From: a virus
Virus record (IMG/VR): IMGVR_UViG_3300030090_002673
Coordinates: 21,116 to 43,625 of that record
Reading direction: 5' to 3' (one strand)
Length of the DNA: 22,510 nucleotides
The notes under the pieces are model-generated. The model searched no databases. It had not been told where the DNA came from and worked only from the letters and a program-made list of their open reading frames with translations. Position 1 is the first letter of the stretch; the number at the start of each line of letters is the position of its first letter. Position numbers and translations under genes: made by a program. Of the stretch, positions 1-5,833 are shown piece by piece.

Positions 1-1093
1 TGTAGTCTACATAATGATGCCATCTGTTAAATCTCCATGTAACCCTTGCAACATCTGGGTGCATATCCTGTAGCATTTGACTCTTTGGCAATGTCCCTTC
101 TTTTTCATAAAACTCATCATTATTACCACCTTTGTCTTTTTGAGTTGTTTTTTTAGCCTGTAAAAAAGCATTAAACTGCACTGTACACCAGCCATCTTTT
201 AAAGCCCTTAAAGATAAATCAGTGTCCTCATTATACCTTCCTCTCCACCTGTATGGGATGTCATTTCTAATAAGTAAACAACTGTATATCCTTGTATTAA
301 GTACAAATGGAGGCACTTCCCTGTACCAATGGCAAAACTTAGTATAATTAAGGCCAGAAATAGCAATATTTTCATATCTGAGTACAAAGTCCTCTGAACA
401 GCGAAACAAAGCACCATCTGAGCATCTTATCTTTTTATTATCATTGAATCTTTTAAAACAATCAATATTATCATCCATTACCCAGTGCCAATCATACCCA
501 GACTCTATTGAATGATCCCAAGCATAATTTCTAGCCGCTCCCGGGCCATATCTTTCATCATTATCATCCCAAAATCTGTCATATTCATTTATATACCTTT
601 CTGGAAGAATAAGAACGTTTTTCTTAGGGACTACATTGCAATAATCGTCATATTCATGCTCTTCTACAATTATTTTAAAAGGAACTCCCATCTTCTGAAG
701 GCTTCTGCTTGTAGGATTATTATTAAAACGACCCTTTGAAACAACATAAACAGGAAACTGAGGATTCTTTTTTACAATGTTTTGACTGCTTTCATAATGC
801 AAATGATGTCTTTTTTCAAGTCTTGGATACCATGCCTGCTTTTTATCTATCTTTTGGTTGCCATCAAAGACCTGCTCTCCCTTGTAAATATGTTTTTTAA
901 CAAGAAAATGGAATTTTTCATAATCCTCTTGGTTTCTAAACTTAAATTTTGCTGTTATTTGAGCTTCAGGCTGTTCTACGCATATATATTCAGGCATGCC
1001 AACCCATTCATCATAAGGTTGATTAATGCTATATTGGCCACCAAACAAGTCTTCCTGACTATACCCCACTGTAAAACTTCCTTGGGTCTTCAT
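1..1093 (-). CDS. TET-associated-type glycosyltransferase, partial at left edge
   Basis: Translating the minus strand from the ATG at 1093 gives 364 residues with no stop up to the window edge, so the 3' end is missing. Residues about 25-95 form an N-terminal module (EWVGMPEY, a DYEKF stretch, AWYP) like one I recall beside phage ParB-like or glycosyltransferase domains. Residues about 113-310 look like a nucleotide-sugar glycosyltransferase: PVYVVSKGRF at 114-123, GPGAARNYAWDHSI at 183-196, the DxD-like MDDN at 206-209 and EDTDLSLR at 289-296. This pattern fits the TET/JBP-associated glycosyltransferases, which decorate oxidised methyl-pyrimidines in phage DNA. It is the last visible gene of the early operon; its start overlaps the zinc-ribbon gene by 35 bases and has a modest site (AGGAA). 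No TET oxygenase is seen; it could lie to the left. Glycosyltransferase fold: confident. DNA as the substrate: inferred from family. Confidence 0.8.
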   Translation of the reverse strand, partial: MKTQGSFTVGYSQEDLFGGQYSINQPYDEWVGMPEYICVEQPEAQITAKFKFRNQEDYEKFHFLVKKHIYKGEQVFDGNQKIDKKQAWYPRLEKRHHLHYESSQNIVKKNPQFPVYVVSKGRFNNNPTSRSLQKMGVPFKIIVEEHEYDDYCNVVPKKNVLILPERYINEYDRFWDDNDERYGPGAARNYAWDHSIESGYDWHWVMDDNIDCFKRFNDNKKIRCSDGALFRCSEDFVLRYENIAISGLNYTKFCHWYREVPPFVLNTRIYSCLLIRNDIPYRWRGRYNEDTDLSLRALKDGWCTVQFNAFLQAKKTTQKDKGGNNDEFYEKEGTLPKSQMLQDMHPDVARVTWRFNRWHHYVDY

Positions 1094-1235
1094 TTTTATT
1101 CCTAATTATTCTAATAATTTTATTGCTTAGGCCAATACAGTATTTACAGGACAAATATCTACCTGTAACGTCATTAAAACACCTGTAGTCTATTGTTTTA
1201 ACCTCATAAGTCCTACAATGATCACATTTCCTCAT
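1059..1235 (-). CDS. Small zinc-ribbon-like protein, 58 residues
   Basis: A 58-residue ORF starts at the ATG at 1235, inside the last codons of the resolvase gene, behind a strong AAAGGAGG site. It ends inside the start of the glycosyltransferase gene. It has two CxxC pairs (C4/C7 and C30/C33) plus C19, the pattern of a small zinc ribbon, followed by a basic isoleucine-rich tail (about residues 38-48). Zinc binding is inferred from the cysteine spacing. The protein is not recognised as a named family. Tight coupling to the glycosyltransferase suggests co-expression and perhaps a role in DNA binding. Confidence 0.7.
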   Translation of the reverse strand: MRKCDHCRTYEVKTIDYRCFNDVTGRYLSCKYCIGLSNKIIRIIRNKNEDPRKFYSGV

Positions 1236-1722
1236 TTTTTTCCTCCTTTTGTGTAAACCCTACTGCTAATGGAGATTCACTAATATCAGGAGCTACCTGT
1301 TTACAGTAATTAGCCAGTAAAATAGCATCAGCAGTTTTTAACGTCACTTTAACATTGGGATATAAGCTTTGCGCTAAGTGTTTTAAGCGTGTTTTACGAG
1401 CCTTTTTATCTTTAGGTAAGCTACCATAAGACTTCATCCACATTTGAGGCGTAACCTCCTTATATGGGACTCCCTGAGATGCTAATATCCCTAACCATTG
1501 GCCATAGTTCATACCAAACTTAAATGTACTTGCTACTCCTTGACCCGGCATGCTGTGGACTCTTTCAATAATGCAAAACATGTTTATACAGTCCCATTTA
1601 GCATTTTTAATATAATCAGCCATGTCTTTAACTGTATCAGGACAAGCTGTAACGTCAATATGGCCATTCTCTATAATAGCAACCCCTCCATTTATCCCGG
1701 GATCAATTCCAATGTTAATCAT
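1222..1722 (-). CDS. RuvC-like Holliday junction resolvase
   Basis: A 166-residue protein with the RuvC RNase H fold signature: INIGIDPGINGG with Asp7 in the first strand, Glu53 in CIIERVHS, and Asp132 in KTADAILLA. In cellular RuvC the last motif carries two acidic residues three apart; here the first of them is Lys129. The usual role is metal-dependent cleavage of branched DNA, for phages resolving recombination or replication branches before packaging. It sits three genes downstream of the Rad52-like protein, which fits a recombination module. The start ATG lies a few bases after AAAGGAGG and overlaps the stop of the preceding gene (GATGATTAA). A divergent copy is encoded at 16597-17004. 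Confidence 0.88.
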   Translation of the reverse strand: MINIGIDPGINGGVAIIENGHIDVTACPDTVKDMADYIKNAKWDCINMFCIIERVHSMPGQGVASTFKFGMNYGQWLGILASQGVPYKEVTPQMWMKSYGSLPKDKKARKTRLKHLAQSLYPNVKVTLKTADAILLANYCKQVAPDISESPLAVGFTQKEEKNEEM

Positions 1723-1918
1723 CTATTACCTCCTTTAGATGAATCCAACCTGACGAATCAGTCACTTCATAGACAATGTTTAAACGCTCTCTTTTTGGTG
1801 AAGTCGTTATTGTGTACTGGTACATAGAAAGACCACAATAATTGATAGATGGCGTTCCTTTATTATGAAACCAACTTTTTTCCACAGGTATTTTTAAAAT
1901 TACTTTTGGTTTTTTCAT
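1715..1918 (-). CDS. Hypothetical protein, 67 residues
   Basis: A small ORF between the HTH gene and the resolvase, overlapping the resolvase start by 8 bases. I place the start at the ATG at 1918, just after the stop of the HTH gene; a TTG at 1936 would add six residues. Neither has a clear ribosome site, so translation is probably coupled to the upstream gene. The protein begins with a basic strand (MKKPKVILKIPVEKSW) and ends with an acidic GWIHLKEVIDD tail. No family recognised. One of the GTTTAAAC palindromes (1778-1785) lies in its coding sequence. Confidence 0.6.
   Translation of the reverse strand: MKKPKVILKIPVEKSWFHNKGTPSINYCGLSMYQYTITTSPKRERLNIVYEVTDSSGWIHLKEVIDD
1778..1785. repeat. 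GTTTAAAC palindrome, copy 1
   Basis: Inside the 67-residue hypothetical gene, over Arg-Leu-Asn codons. One of seven copies in the window. Confidence 0.6.
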
Positions 1919-1919
1919 G

Positions 1920-2180
1920 TCACAATTTTGGTGCAAATATTCTACGATGTGGTTTGTACTGAATTGTTATGTAGCTACACTCTTTCAACTTCTTAATCCA
2001 GTTAGAAATAGTAATGTCAGTAACTCCATATTTATCAGCAAACCAACCATTACTGGCGAAACAAAAGCCATGCAACTTAGCCAAGCCACTTATTTCGCCA
2101 TATAACAGTCTAGCACCAAGGGGCAACCTTTTGTCGTACCTGACCCTCGCAGGCACTATAACGTATGGTGCTTTTTTCAT
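1920..2180 (-). CDS. Replication-type helix-turn-helix protein
   Basis: An 86-residue protein resembling the N-terminal HTH domain of phage replication initiators and DnaD/RepA-like proteins: an opening YVIVPARVRYDKRLPLGARLLYGEI, then NGWFADKYGVTDITISNWIKKL as the putative recognition helix region. Full-length initiators carry a further C-terminal domain, which is absent, so this is either a truncated initiator or a small DNA-binding adaptor. The start is the second of two close ATGs (2180); the first, at 2184, is out of frame. It follows the Rad52-like gene by 4 bases. Fold moderately sure; role in replication inferred. Confidence 0.7.
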   Translation of the reverse strand: MKKAPYVIVPARVRYDKRLPLGARLLYGEISGLAKLHGFCFASNGWFADKYGVTDITISNWIKKLKECSYITIQYKPHRRIFAPKL

Positions 2181-2184
2181 TCAT

Positions 2185-3093
2185 CTAAAATGGGGTGTCT
2201 TCTACTTTATACTTAGGCTCACCATTTGGTAATGTCTGTGAAGCTATCCATCTTGCTACATGAACATTGCATTTCCCATTCATAAGATCGACAATATCAG
2301 CCACATATTGCTTTGGTATCCAGTAGTTTTTAGTAGCATCATAGTCATTTGGATCACCTGTAAACGTAGGAGGCAGAAACAAAATAGCTTTTTCTGTTTC
2401 CTTTCCTTTCTTTAAATCGTTAATCCAAACAAATTCATCCTCTGGCGGCGTTCCTTTCTTCAGCTTAGTTTCGCTATCACTTTCTTCTAATTCATCTATA
2501 AAGGGGTCATTTTCAGCCTCTTTGTGCTGTTCCTGCGCCTTCTCAGCAATCCTATCAGCTATATCCATTGCTGTGTCCTGCTTTTCTTCTTCTTTCTTAA
2601 CTGAAGGGTCAGGCTGGGGCTTAGAGGCACTTGTATGTGTAGTTGTGGATGCCTCTGTGGAGCTACCCCAGCCTTTTGGTTGCCAATCTCTATCAACGTA
2701 ACCATTGTCAAGATCAGCCCAATATTTTCCCATTGAATACAGATCCCGACCTATTCCATAATGCACTGCGGCACGTTTAAACGCATCTGAAGCCTGCCCT
2801 TTTTCAGCATCTACTTCAGTTTCTATACCACAGTCAGTCTTTTTAGTTACTTTTCCATCTGGCCAAGTTACTTTGATTGTGCAAAACATTTTATTCCCTG
2901 TAAAATTATATGAACCACTCCAATTATCTTTTCCAACTGCATAATCAAGCCTGTCCATTACAAAACGTGCATCTACATAAGCCAGCATACAGGCCTTTGT
3001 GCCACTTCTATTCTTAAAACCAACCCTGAACTGCACTCTGTCTTTTGGGGTAGGCTCATTTAAGGCATTAATTACCTCTTGATTTGTTTTCAT
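2185..3093 (-). CDS. Rad52/Rad22-like single-strand annealing protein
   Basis: A 302-residue protein. Residues about 15-130 match the Rad52/22 core: DARFVMDRLDYAVGKDNW at 41-58, then EKGQASDAFKRAAVHYGIGRDLY at 97-119, the most diagnostic segment. These proteins form rings that anneal complementary single strands in phage recombination. Residues about 140-210 are a charged, low-complexity linker, and 210-302 a separate C-terminal domain (YWIPKQYVADIVDLM, GEPKYKVEDTPF) of unknown role, possibly contacting a partner protein. Start ATG follows AGGAGG and overlaps the Gam-like gene's stop (TAATG), so the two are translationally coupled. Confidence 0.88.
   Translation of the reverse strand: MKTNQEVINALNEPTPKDRVQFRVGFKNRSGTKACMLAYVDARFVMDRLDYAVGKDNWSGSYNFTGNKMFCTIKVTWPDGKVTKKTDCGIETEVDAEKGQASDAFKRAAVHYGIGRDLYSMGKYWADLDNGYVDRDWQPKGWGSSTEASTTTHTSASKPQPDPSVKKEEEKQDTAMDIADRIAEKAQEQHKEAENDPFIDELEESDSETKLKKGTPPEDEFVWINDLKKGKETEKAILFLPPTFTGDPNDYDATKNYWIPKQYVADIVDLMNGKCNVHVARWIASQTLPNGEPKYKVEDTPF
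2775..2782. repeat. GTTTAAAC palindrome, copy 2
   Basis: Within the Rad52-like gene, over Ala-Phe-Lys-Arg codons. Here the palindrome extends to ten bases, CGTTTAAACG (2774-2783). Confidence 0.6.
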
Positions 3094-3641
3094 TATTTTC
3101 CTCCTGTTGTTACTGTGAATTTATCGTCACGATCCTCTACAGAAACGCCCAATGGAACGTCACCTGTCTCTTTAATATATTTCATTATAGCTTTTTTATC
3201 AGGGTCATATTTAGTTACTATTCTTACTAACTCCTGCTTATCTCCTAATGCTCTAAAAAACTCATCCCTGTCCTCAATTATTAATAAAGGCTGTTGCTTT
3301 CTTGTTTTTAAAGTACCATTAGGAAAGCTTATTGTTTTGATTTCTGGGTCTTCTAACTTTTTATAAGTAAAGAAAGAATAAAGCAGTGCAGTCATTTTAT
3401 CAATGCGCCTTTCATGCTTTGCCACTATTGCGGCCTGCCAATCTTTTAAACTTTCCACTTCTTTTTCTAATTGCCTGTTCACATCATCAACCTTTTGCCT
3501 TTCCCTCTCTATTACATGCAATAAGGCATCAACCTGAACTTCATTATAGTCTTGCTCTTGCTGGTCAACTTCTGGATCAGCAATGCCATTTACAATCTCC
3601 TCATAATATGAATCAATGTTGTTTGTGACATTTTCAGCCAT
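3093..3641 (-). CDS. Gam/Gp157-like host-nuclease inhibitor
   Basis: A 182-residue protein with an acidic N-terminus, a coiled coil at about 40-85, then a compact C-terminal region with KTISFPNGTLKTRKQQP and PDKKAIMKYIKETGDVP, ending in SVEDRDDKFTVTTGGK. This arrangement (long coiled coil, SFPNGTLKxRKQQP strand, DKKAIxKY helix) fits the phage Gam-like and Siphovirus Gp157 families, which shield DNA ends from host nucleases or support recombination. Pairing directly with a Rad52-like annealase fits that role. The start has a strong AGGAGGG five bases upstream. The inhibitor function is inferred from family and neighbours. Confidence 0.7.
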   Translation of the reverse strand: MAENVTNNIDSYYEEIVNGIADPEVDQQEQDYNEVQVDALLHVIERERQKVDDVNRQLEKEVESLKDWQAAIVAKHERRIDKMTALLYSFFTYKKLEDPEIKTISFPNGTLKTRKQQPLLIIEDRDEFFRALGDKQELVRIVTKYDPDKKAIMKYIKETGDVPLGVSVEDRDDKFTVTTGGK

Positions 3642-3653
3642 TATACCCTCCTG

Positions 3654-4019
3654 TTAATTTTCAATATTTGTGAATAATAAGCGTTGGCCATTTGCATCTT
3701 CACGCATTTTATTTCTTGCCTGCATCAGCAAACTCCTCCTCCTACTGATAACAGCAATCCTTTCCTTTAGATTGTCTATTGTAGGCTCAAGCTGGTCTGC
3801 TGTCTTAGCATAGAAAAAGCCTAATGAACCAGAGGCTATAGGCAACCCCTCATCCCTTAATAGGCCTACTGCCTCACGAACAACCCTATTGCTTATGTTG
3901 TATAGCCTCTCAAGCTTTCTTGAAACTATTGGGTTAGCAAAACTTGAATTAAGCTTTAAATAGATGCCTATCCTATCTTTCATTATGAGAGCTTCGCTAC
4001 TGTGATGTTTTTTGCTCAT
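3654..4019 (-). CDS. Winged-helix DNA-binding protein
   Basis: About 121 residues from the ATG at 4019 (two further in-frame ATGs lie at 4025 and 4031; only 4019 has even a weak GGA site). The segment SRKLERLYNISNRVVREAVGLLRDEGLPIASGSLGFFYAKT reads as a winged helix: a recognition helix followed by a wing with GSLGFF. A following coiled-coil helix (DNLKERIAVISRRRSLLMQAR) is typical of small phage HTH proteins. It overlaps the preceding ribbon-helix-helix gene by 23 bases. It could be a transcription regulator or a replication accessory; the sequence does not decide. Confidence 0.65.
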   Translation of the reverse strand: MSKKHHSSEALIMKDRIGIYLKLNSSFANPIVSRKLERLYNISNRVVREAVGLLRDEGLPIASGSLGFFYAKTADQLEPTIDNLKERIAVISRRRSLLMQARNKMREDANGQRLLFTNIEN

Positions 4020-4185
4020 TTTCATCCACATACTTTTTCATAAACTTTTTGAGAACTTCATTCCCAGATTTGTTATTTAGTTTGCATGCCACCAAAAACT
4101 TTGTTCTCAGCTCTTGGTCAAGGCCAATTATCTGGAATCTATGGTCTTTTGCTGGCAATGTTATTTTTATTGCTGTATCTGACAT
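3997..4185 (-). CDS. Ribbon-helix-helix-like small protein
   Basis: A 62-residue protein with a strand (HRFQIIGLD) followed by two helices (ELRTKFLVACKLNN, then GNEVLKKFMKKYVDENE), the layout of Arc/MetJ-type dimeric DNA-binding proteins. Good ribosome site AGGAAGG. It lies near the promoter end of the early operon, where an autoregulator would be expected. It could act on the inverted repeat at 4410-4445. The fold call rests on pattern only. Confidence 0.55.
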   Translation of the reverse strand: MSDTAIKITLPAKDHRFQIIGLDQELRTKFLVACKLNNKSGNEVLKKFMKKYVDENEQKTSQ

Positions 4186-4194
4186 AATACCTTC

Positions 4195-4380
4195 CTAATT
4201 AATTAATGCTACCATAACTATAATAAAAACAATAATTATTATGTAGCGTGTTCTCTTATTTACGTTCACATCTTCTATTAAAGCATCTCCAACTATAAAA
4301 AACAAAAAAGCCCCTATAGATGAAAATAAAAAAGAAACTGCAAAAATAAACAAGTTTGCAATTATTTCATATATTTGCAT
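4195..4380 (-). CDS. Small two-helix membrane protein
   Basis: A 61-residue hydrophobic protein with two predicted membrane spans, about residues 5-31 and 44-60, joined by a short polar loop (EDVNVNKRTR). First gene of the leftward early operon. It has no Shine-Dalgarno sequence, and a candidate promoter places the transcript start at or within a base or two of the ATG, so it may be read from a leaderless message. Family not recognised; early phage membrane proteins are often involved in superinfection exclusion or host takeover, but nothing here shows that. Confidence 0.6.
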   Translation of the reverse strand: MQIYEIIANLFIFAVSFLFSSIGAFLFFIVGDALIEDVNVNKRTRYIIIIVFIIVMVALIN

Positions 4381-4387
4381 AATTCAA

Positions 4388-4415
4388 TCTATAAACTGTT
4401 ATAATTCTAATGCAA
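4388..4415 (-). promoter_or_regulatory. Candidate leftward early promoter
   Basis: On the minus strand, TTGCAT (4415-4410), a 16-base spacer and TATAGA (4393-4388) form a plausible sigma-70-type promoter. The expected start point is about 4381-4380, on the ATG of the first leftward gene. The -35 match is weak. Confidence 0.35.
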
Positions 4416-4445
4416 GTTATATTTACTATAATTATGTTCTTGCAT
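4410..4445. promoter_or_regulatory. Inverted repeat in the divergent control region, possible operator
   Basis: ATGCAAG (4410-4416) and CTTGCAT (4439-4445) form a perfect 7-base inverted repeat with a 22-base spacer containing TATAAT (4427-4432). The left arm overlaps the candidate leftward -35 box. A third TTGCAT lies at 4375-4380. This would suit binding by a dimeric regulator such as the nearby ribbon-helix-helix protein; that link is inference. Confidence 0.35.
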
Positions 4446-4511
4446 CTAATTGTTATAAGTGTTACATTCCAAATAGTTATGATTTTAATTAACAAACAAA
4501 AGGAGTTAAAA

Positions 4512-4697
4512 ATGAAAACATACGATGTAATTAAAGTTGAAAATGGTTATCAGGTAATTTGGTTTTGGGCAAATGACTATATAAAAACAGGCTTTAAGTC
4601 ATTGGAGAATTATGTGGATAATGGATTTTTTAAAGATAAAAATGATGCTGAAAACTATGCTAATGAATTAGAATTTTTTGGCGAAGGAGGCGAGTAA
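4512..4697 (+). CDS. Hypothetical protein, 61 residues, first gene of rightward operon
   Basis: Starts at the ATG at 4512, five bases after AAAAGGAGT; an in-frame ATG at 4410 would add a hydrophobic N-terminus but has no ribosome site. The protein has GYQVIWFW near the N-terminus and GFFKDKNDAENYANELE near the C-terminus, a pattern I have seen in small phage proteins without assigned function. Its stop overlaps the next start (TAATG). Soluble, acidic overall. Confidence 0.65.
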   Translation: MKTYDVIKVENGYQVIWFWANDYIKTGFKSLENYVDNGFFKDKNDAENYANELEFFGEGGE

Positions 4698-4864
4698 TGA
4701 CTCAAGAACAAAAAGACCTGCTCATTGAGCTTGTAAGGGTAGAAAGAAGAAGGCTTCATGGTCTTAGATTAGAATTTTCTTCTGATAGTAATGAACAAAA
4801 AAAAATATGGATAGAAATACATTTATGTAATTCTACTTTACTATCTTTAAAAGGAGGTAAGTAA
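4697..4864 (+). CDS. Hypothetical protein, 55 residues
   Basis: A short ORF overlapping the upstream gene (TAATG) and the downstream gene (TAATG again), with GGAGG seven bases before its ATG. It is mostly one charged helix (residues 3-24, rich in Leu, Glu and Arg) plus a second helix around IWIEIHLCNSTLL. Its own last codons (Lys-Gly-Gly-Lys) form the ribosome site of the next gene, so the three are translationally coupled. No family recognised. Confidence 0.65.
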   Translation: MTQEQKDLLIELVRVERRRLHGLRLEFSSDSNEQKKIWIEIHLCNSTLLSLKGGK

Positions 4865-5256
4865 TGAGCTATATACAAAAATCCAAAATAAAGGCCTTTG
4901 TTAATTCAAAGGGTGTTAGGGTTAGCCCAGAAGCTTTTGATGGCATAAACAGGCAAATAGAGGCCTTAATGGAGCAAATGGTTGATAAGGTTAAGGCTGA
5001 TGGAATGAAAACATTAATGAGCCAGCACACAGGGGTAACAAAGACAGAATCAAAATCATCTGTTCATGGCAGGATGTGTCAAAGGTGTTGCAACGTTGAT
5101 GATGCGTTTTTGGGCAAAGCCGCTAATGAACAAAAATGGTTTTATCAAGAAGTAGTCATTTGTGCAAACCATTACAATAAGAATAAAAAGTATGATCCTA
5201 AGTGGGCTACTAAAAATGGCAGAATAAATAACTTTGTAAATGGGGTCAAGGTATGA
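4864..5256 (+). CDS. Possible histone-fold protein with C-terminal zinc finger
   Basis: A 130-residue protein. Residues about 5-56 (KSKIKAFVNSKGVRVSPEAF, then a long helix to VKADGMKTL) resemble the single histone-fold unit of bacterial and phage DUF1931/NFYB-like proteins: short helix, RVS strand, long central helix, KAxGxKT strand. Residues 72-103 carry C72, C75, C76, C100 and H103, spaced to bind one zinc ion. Such a protein could be a phage DNA-compacting or architectural factor. The two domains are joined by a flexible Thr/Ser/Lys linker. Strong AAAGGAGG site; overlaps both neighbours. The fold call is by pattern and needs a profile search. Confidence 0.6.
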   Translation: MSYIQKSKIKAFVNSKGVRVSPEAFDGINRQIEALMEQMVDKVKADGMKTLMSQHTGVTKTESKSSVHGRMCQRCCNVDDAFLGKAANEQKWFYQEVVICANHYNKNKKYDPKWATKNGRINNFVNGVKV

Positions 5257-5747
5257 GTTGGCAAAGGATGGAGCAACTATCTTCTCCTAAAAGATTAAAC
5301 GTAGATCGTGATAGCGTTAAAGTCTTTTATAAGAAGCTAAAGAAAATAATGAAAGCCAATGGAGTTAGCACTAAAGACTTGACTATGGCCACATGTAAGA
5401 GAGAAATGCAGTTGCAAAATCAGGAAGAAATATGGAGCAATGACATTTATGAAGTTAACGTTAACAGGGAAGACGACATTGTCCATTTAAGCCTGAAAAA
5501 TTATCAAAGGACAACTGATATCCCTTGGCAACATAAACAATGGATTAAGAATGATATTATGGGGGAAGAGTATGAAGCCTGCGAACTCTTCCCTGCTGAA
5601 TCAAGACTTGTCAATACAGCCAATCAATATCATCTTTGGTGCTTTCCAAAAGGGACTATGAAGTTTGGATGGAATCAAAGGTTTATAAGCAACGAAACGC
5701 CTACAAGCCAACTGGGAACAGGGAAGCAAGACCTACAGAAAAGATAG
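5253..5747 (+). CDS. DUF7694-like phage protein
   Basis: A 164-residue protein starting with an ATGA overlap on the histone-fold-like gene. Residues about 61-131 contain the conserved block I recall as DUF7694: a strand ending VHLSLKNYQR, then PWQHKQWIKNDIMGEEYEACELFPAESRLVNTANQYHLW. The function of this family is not known; it is common in phages of varied hosts. The N-terminal 50 residues are basic and helical, and the C-terminus has a KFGWNQRFISNE segment. The next ORF begins inside this one. Confidence 0.75.
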   Translation: MSWQRMEQLSSPKRLNVDRDSVKVFYKKLKKIMKANGVSTKDLTMATCKREMQLQNQEEIWSNDIYEVNVNREDDIVHLSLKNYQRTTDIPWQHKQWIKNDIMGEEYEACELFPAESRLVNTANQYHLWCFPKGTMKFGWNQRFISNETPTSQLGTGKQDLQKR

Positions 5748-5833
5748 AGCGTTTAAACATCCCCATCTGGGAGCAAGACAGCAGGAGGGTTTTCGTCAAG
5801 CTCCCTTCAGGGGAATTATTAAAATTCTTCTGA
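5669..5833 (+). CDS. Possible overlapping small gene, about 54 residues
   Basis: An ORF in the -1 frame of the DUF7694-like gene, overlapping its last 79 bases and ending 15 bases inside the convergent tail gene. From the ATG at 5669 the product is basic (KVYKQRNAYKPTGNREARP) with a tail of WEQDSRRVFVKLPSGELLKFF. The tail reads like a real beta-hairpin, and without this ORF 71 bases would be non-coding in a very compact region. No good ribosome site and no clear slippery heptamer, so it may be expressed by coupling or not at all. Confidence 0.4.
   Translation: MESKVYKQRNAYKPTGNREARPTEKIERLNIPIWEQDSRRVFVKLPSGELLKFF
5751..5758. repeat. GTTTAAAC palindrome, copy 3
   Basis: Three bases after the stop of the DUF7694-like gene, inside the possible overlapping gene. 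Confidence 0.6.

Noticed and set aside
782-1105. Plus-strand ORF inside the glycosyltransferase region
   Set aside because: The opposite strand carries a far better frame with glycosyltransferase motifs; this one is a shadow.
4410-4511. Upstream in-frame ATG at 4410 for the 61-residue rightward gene
   Set aside because: It would add a membrane helix but has no ribosome site and overlaps the inverted repeat; the ATG at 4512 follows a good AAAAGGAGT.
5769-5805. GGGAGC/GCTCCC inverted repeat as a terminator between convergent operons
   Set aside because: Stem of only 6 bases, loop of 25 bases and no T tract on either strand.
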